Shown piece by piece: positions 50,363-52,355 of a stretch of DNA of 52,355 nt. The stretch covers positions 1 to 52,355 of the forward strand of contig NZ_FMXE01000035.1 of NCBI RefSeq assembly GCF_900103735.1. The letters run 5' to 3'. Within the stretch, counting starts at the first letter, position 1. Each line of letters opens with the position of its first letter. A model generated the notes under the pieces. It saw only the letters and a program-made list of their open reading frames with translations, was not told the origin of the DNA and did not search any database. The position numbers were made by a program, and so were the translations under genes. The stretch comes from Algoriphagus alkaliphilus (lineage in GTDB: Bacteria > Bacteroidota > Bacteroidia > Cytophagales > Cyclobacteriaceae).

Positions 50363-51599
50363 CTGCCTTGATTAATTGGCCTTTTTGAATGACATACTTC
50401 ACTCTACCTTGAAGTTCCATTCCAAACCATGGATTGTTTGAGGATAATGACTTATTGCTTTTCTCGTTATAAAGCCATTTTTCCTCAGGATCGAAAATAG
50501 TCAATGAATCAGATAGTTTTCCTATTACCTTTTCCGGGCCTATTGTTATTTTTTCAATCAGAAGTTCCCAGCCAATTTCCTCAGATAGCTTTACCATTGC
50601 CGGAAGAAAGGTCTGAAGTCCCGCCATACCAAAAGCTGCTAAATCGAATTCGGCAAATTTAGAATCGAAATCATGAGGTTGGTGATTTGAAACAATTGAA
50701 TCGATCGTTCCATCTTTAAGCCCCTTTATTAGTGCTTCTCTATCGTCATTACCTCTAAAGGGAGGTTTGACTTTGTAGTTAGAATCAAAGGTAACCAAAT
50801 CACTGTCCGAGAATATCATTTGATAAATTGAAACATCTGCTGTCACTTTAAGTCCTTCTGCTTTTGCTTTACGTATTAATTCCACCCCTTTAGCTGTATT
50901 AACAGTTTGGAAATGCACTCTTCCGCCTGCATATCTTATGATTTCAAGATTTCGTTGAATAGCAACATCTTCAGCTAGATTTGGAATTCCTTTCATCCCG
51001 AGTTTTGTGGAAACCTCACCCTCGTGCATCTGTCCAAAAATCCCCAGGAGTGAATCGTAGGCATGATCAAACAGTATTCCATCGAATTTCTGGAGATATT
51101 GCAAGATCTTCATGTAGCGGTCAGAATTTGACAATGTTCTTATACCATCCCCAAAGAACCGAAGACCCGACTGGAAATGCATATCCAAAATCTCAGTTAG
51201 ATCATCTCCGGTTGCATTTTTTGTAACCGCCCCCATTACTTGCAATTGAGACGAAAAAACCTTGGCTTTGTTTAAAACAAAGTCTACTTCATTCTTAGAT
51301 TGAATGACTGGATCAGTATTGGGTAACACCAGAGCGTGAGCAAATCCGCTAACTGTAAGGGATTGACAAAGACTTTCTACAGTCTCTCGGTACTCCTGTC
51401 CAGGTTCGCCCAGTCCACAGCGAAGATCCACCCAGCCTTTGGAAGCAAAAAAGGAGGTGCAATCGATCTCAGTTTCAAAAATTATTGGATCACCATTAAG
51501 AACTTCCTGAATAAACCCATTTTTAAATATATAATTCAAAGGGTCAAGAATCACTCCTTCTTGGATCAATCTGAGGTTTTTAAGTAGTACCGCCATCAA
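50355..51599 (-). CDS. Dihydroorotase homologue lacking metal ligands (probable pseudoenzyme)
   Basis: A 414-residue amidohydrolase-fold protein aligned to dihydroorotase, the third step of pyrimidine synthesis. The HxHxR metal motif is absent: where the family has DLHVHLREPG, this protein has DLRCGLGEPG (Arg60, Gly62, Gly64). The catalytic Asp is Asn305 in SNHQPH. The fold and HAL.LPNTDPV substrate strand are kept. It is therefore probably inactive and may scaffold aspartate transcarbamoylase, as known for inactive DHO subunits in Pseudomonas. Such forms are widespread in Bacteroidota. It starts at ATG 51599 or the next codon. Confidence 0.88.
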   Translation of the reverse strand: MMAVLLKNLRLIQEGVILDPLNYIFKNGFIQEVLNGDPIIFETEIDCTSFFASKGWVDLRCGLGEPGQEYRETVESLCQSLTVSGFAHALVLPNTDPVIQSKNEVDFVLNKAKVFSSQLQVMGAVTKNATGDDLTEILDMHFQSGLRFFGDGIRTLSNSDRYMKILQYLQKFDGILFDHAYDSLLGIFGQMHEGEVSTKLGMKGIPNLAEDVAIQRNLEIIRYAGGRVHFQTVNTAKGVELIRKAKAEGLKVTADVSIYQMIFSDSDLVTFDSNYKVKPPFRGNDDREALIKGLKDGTIDSIVSNHQPHDFDSKFAEFDLAAFGMAGLQTFLPAMVKLSEEIGWELLIEKITIGPEKVIGKLSDSLTIFDPEEKWLYNEKSNKSLSSNNPWFGMELQGRVKYVIQKGQLIKADE

Positions 51600-52010
51600 T
51601 TTGAGTTATGCTACAAAAGTGCAACAATAAAGTATAAAAAGAAATGTAAGGTTGATAAAACCTCTTTAATCAAAGTTTAAAGGGATTCACTTAAGAGGCC
51701 AATTTATCCTTGATCGAAGATAAAGCTGGAACGGATTTCGAAACCGAAAATCATTTGTTATATAGAAATAAAAAACGTACACTCACTTTGGGATATAATG
51801 TTCGGATTTCAAAAGTCTTCACTTAGCAAGGAAATTTCAGGATTATTCTAAAAAACATTAATTTATAGTTAGAGATTGGTTCCCATCAAGTTTTAATGCT
51901 TAGACGACTTTCTGATACTCTGACAAATGGATTAAACTTTCTTTCAGAACGTCGATACAAATCATTATCCAACAAGAACCTTCCCTTCAAAACATGGAGG
52001 GTTTAAACGC
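51600..52010. other. Gene-poor stretch before the rRNA operon
   Basis: About 410 bases with no intact gene. It contains a short coding-like remnant at 51695-51826, then AT-rich DNA without clear signals. Confidence 0.5.
51695..51826 (+). pseudogene. Possible C-terminal gene remnant
   Basis: A 43-codon frame without a start codon, between TAA at 51692 and TAG at 51824, reading NLSLIEDKAGTDFETENHLL followed by a basic stretch and LTLGYNVRISKVF. The terminal aromatic-rich strand resembles the end of an outer-membrane beta-barrel. The parent family is not recognised, and no gene lies upstream on this strand. Low certainty. Confidence 0.3.
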
Positions 52011-52043
52011 AAAAAAGCCTCCGGATTTCTCCAAAGGCTTTTG
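52011..52043 (-). terminator. rRNA-operon terminator
   Basis: Minus-strand AAAAGCCTTTGG, loop, CCGGAGGCTTTTTT; same architecture as the terminator after the tRNA-Val pair. Confidence 0.8.
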
Positions 52044-52050
52044 AATAATG

Positions 52051-52158
52051 TGGCGGCGACCTACTCTCCCGGGTGTAACCCCAGTACCATCGGCGCTGCA
52101 GGGCTTAACTTCTCTGTTCGGGATGGGAAGAGGTGGGACCCCTGCGCTAGGCCGCCTA
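52051..52158 (-). rRNA. rrf: 5S ribosomal RNA
   Basis: About 108 nt. The 5' GGCGGC pairs with the 3' GCCGCC as helix I, and CCGAACAGAGAAGTTAAGCC and GATGGTACTG are the conserved 5S loops B-E. Exact ends may differ by 1-3 bases. Confidence 0.95.
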
Positions 52159-52186
52159 AATTGGAAGACTTCAGTAGCTCGTATCA

Positions 52187-52246
52187 AGGATCAAGATCTC
52201 TCTTCTCTTGTCTAACTTCTTTTCGTCTAATGTCTTATGTCTTTAA
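52187..52246. repeat. Period-7 degenerate repeat, site 7 (23S-5S spacer)
   Basis: Heptamers such as TCTAATG TCTTATG TCTTTAA (52226-52246) continue a longer TCT-rich run inside the spacer between 23S and 5S rRNA. Confidence 0.5.
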
Positions 52247-52276
52247 CATATTTGGTAGAAACTGTAACAAACGTAG

Positions 52277-52355
52277 CGTAAGTTTTTGGGCAATTAGTAC
52301 TGCTCAGCTATGCCATCACTGACTTTACACCTGCAGCCTATCAACGTCATCGTCT
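52277..52355 (-). rRNA. rrl: 23S ribosomal RNA, 3' end (partial)
   Basis: Minus-strand sequence reads GACGTTGATAGGCTGCAGG, the conserved 3'-terminal region of 23S rRNA, and continues to AGTACTAATTGCCC. The gene runs out of the window; the exact 3' end is approximate. Confidence 0.93.

Overview
The window looks like chromosomal DNA of a Bacteroidota species, most likely order Cytophagales, family Cyclobacteriaceae (Algoriphagus-like). This rests on gene content: lineage-typical DUF4293, DUF4295, DUF4199, DUF5522 and DUF6733 proteins, the rpmB-rpmG-DUF4295-ftsY ribosomal/SRP block, an OmpL-like porin beside amtB, and a Bacteroidota-type dihydroorotase homologue. Many genes also have a Bacteroidota -7 promoter box (TAnnTTTG), and Shine-Dalgarno sequences are scarce. 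The genus is inference.

Layout. 1-300: 3' end of an IS3-type transposase with a strong terminator. 300-8000: accessory-flavoured stretch with a vWA protein, secreted nuclease, DoxX protein, two Tat-exported Gfo/Idh/MocA oxidoreductases, a Gre-like factor and an HbpS/GlcG-like secreted protein. 8000-9000: a RAYT (REP-associated tyrosine transposase) surrounded by palindromes. 9000-16500: fabG, lpdA, an ECF sigma/anti-sigma pair, DUF2721, threonine aldolase, higBA and rarA. 16500-17000: two identical tRNA-Val(UAC) genes. 17000-30600: TonB receptor, M1 peptidase, a trans-sulfuration enzyme, truA, an ABC exporter, envelope proteins, hemE and a MOSC protein. 31000-38200: dnaK, a GroES-like protein, porin and amtB, hemB. 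38300-42200: an OprO/OprP-type porin split by one in-frame stop, a HAD phosphatase, rocD and a short DUF5522 gene. 42200-46500: ribosomal proteins and ftsY, then an SPFH cluster. 46600-51600: methyltransferase, two family-2 glycosyltransferases, two DUF4199 proteins and a dihydroorotase homologue lacking its metal ligands. 51600-52355: gene-poor DNA and the 3' end of an rRNA operon (5S and 23S, minus strand).

The most interesting non-genic signals are repeats. (i) A dispersed family of degenerate repeats with a 7-bp period (core GTCTNNN/TCTTRTN) lies in at least six intergenic sites and flanks rarA on both sides. (ii) A REP family with a CCTTCGAGGT core surrounds the RAYT gene. (iii) An unrelated doublet of GGGCTAAAGCCC palindromes occurs twice. 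(iv) A family of ATCTGYG-rich repeats lies next to terminators and tRNAs. Protein-level oddities are the apparently inactive dihydroorotase, a cysteine cluster inside ornithine aminotransferase, the nonsense-split porin and a C10 tract next to a start codon. Several -7 boxes lie so close to start codons that nearly leaderless mRNAs are likely. All functional calls rest on motif reading of translated sequence; no database search was run.
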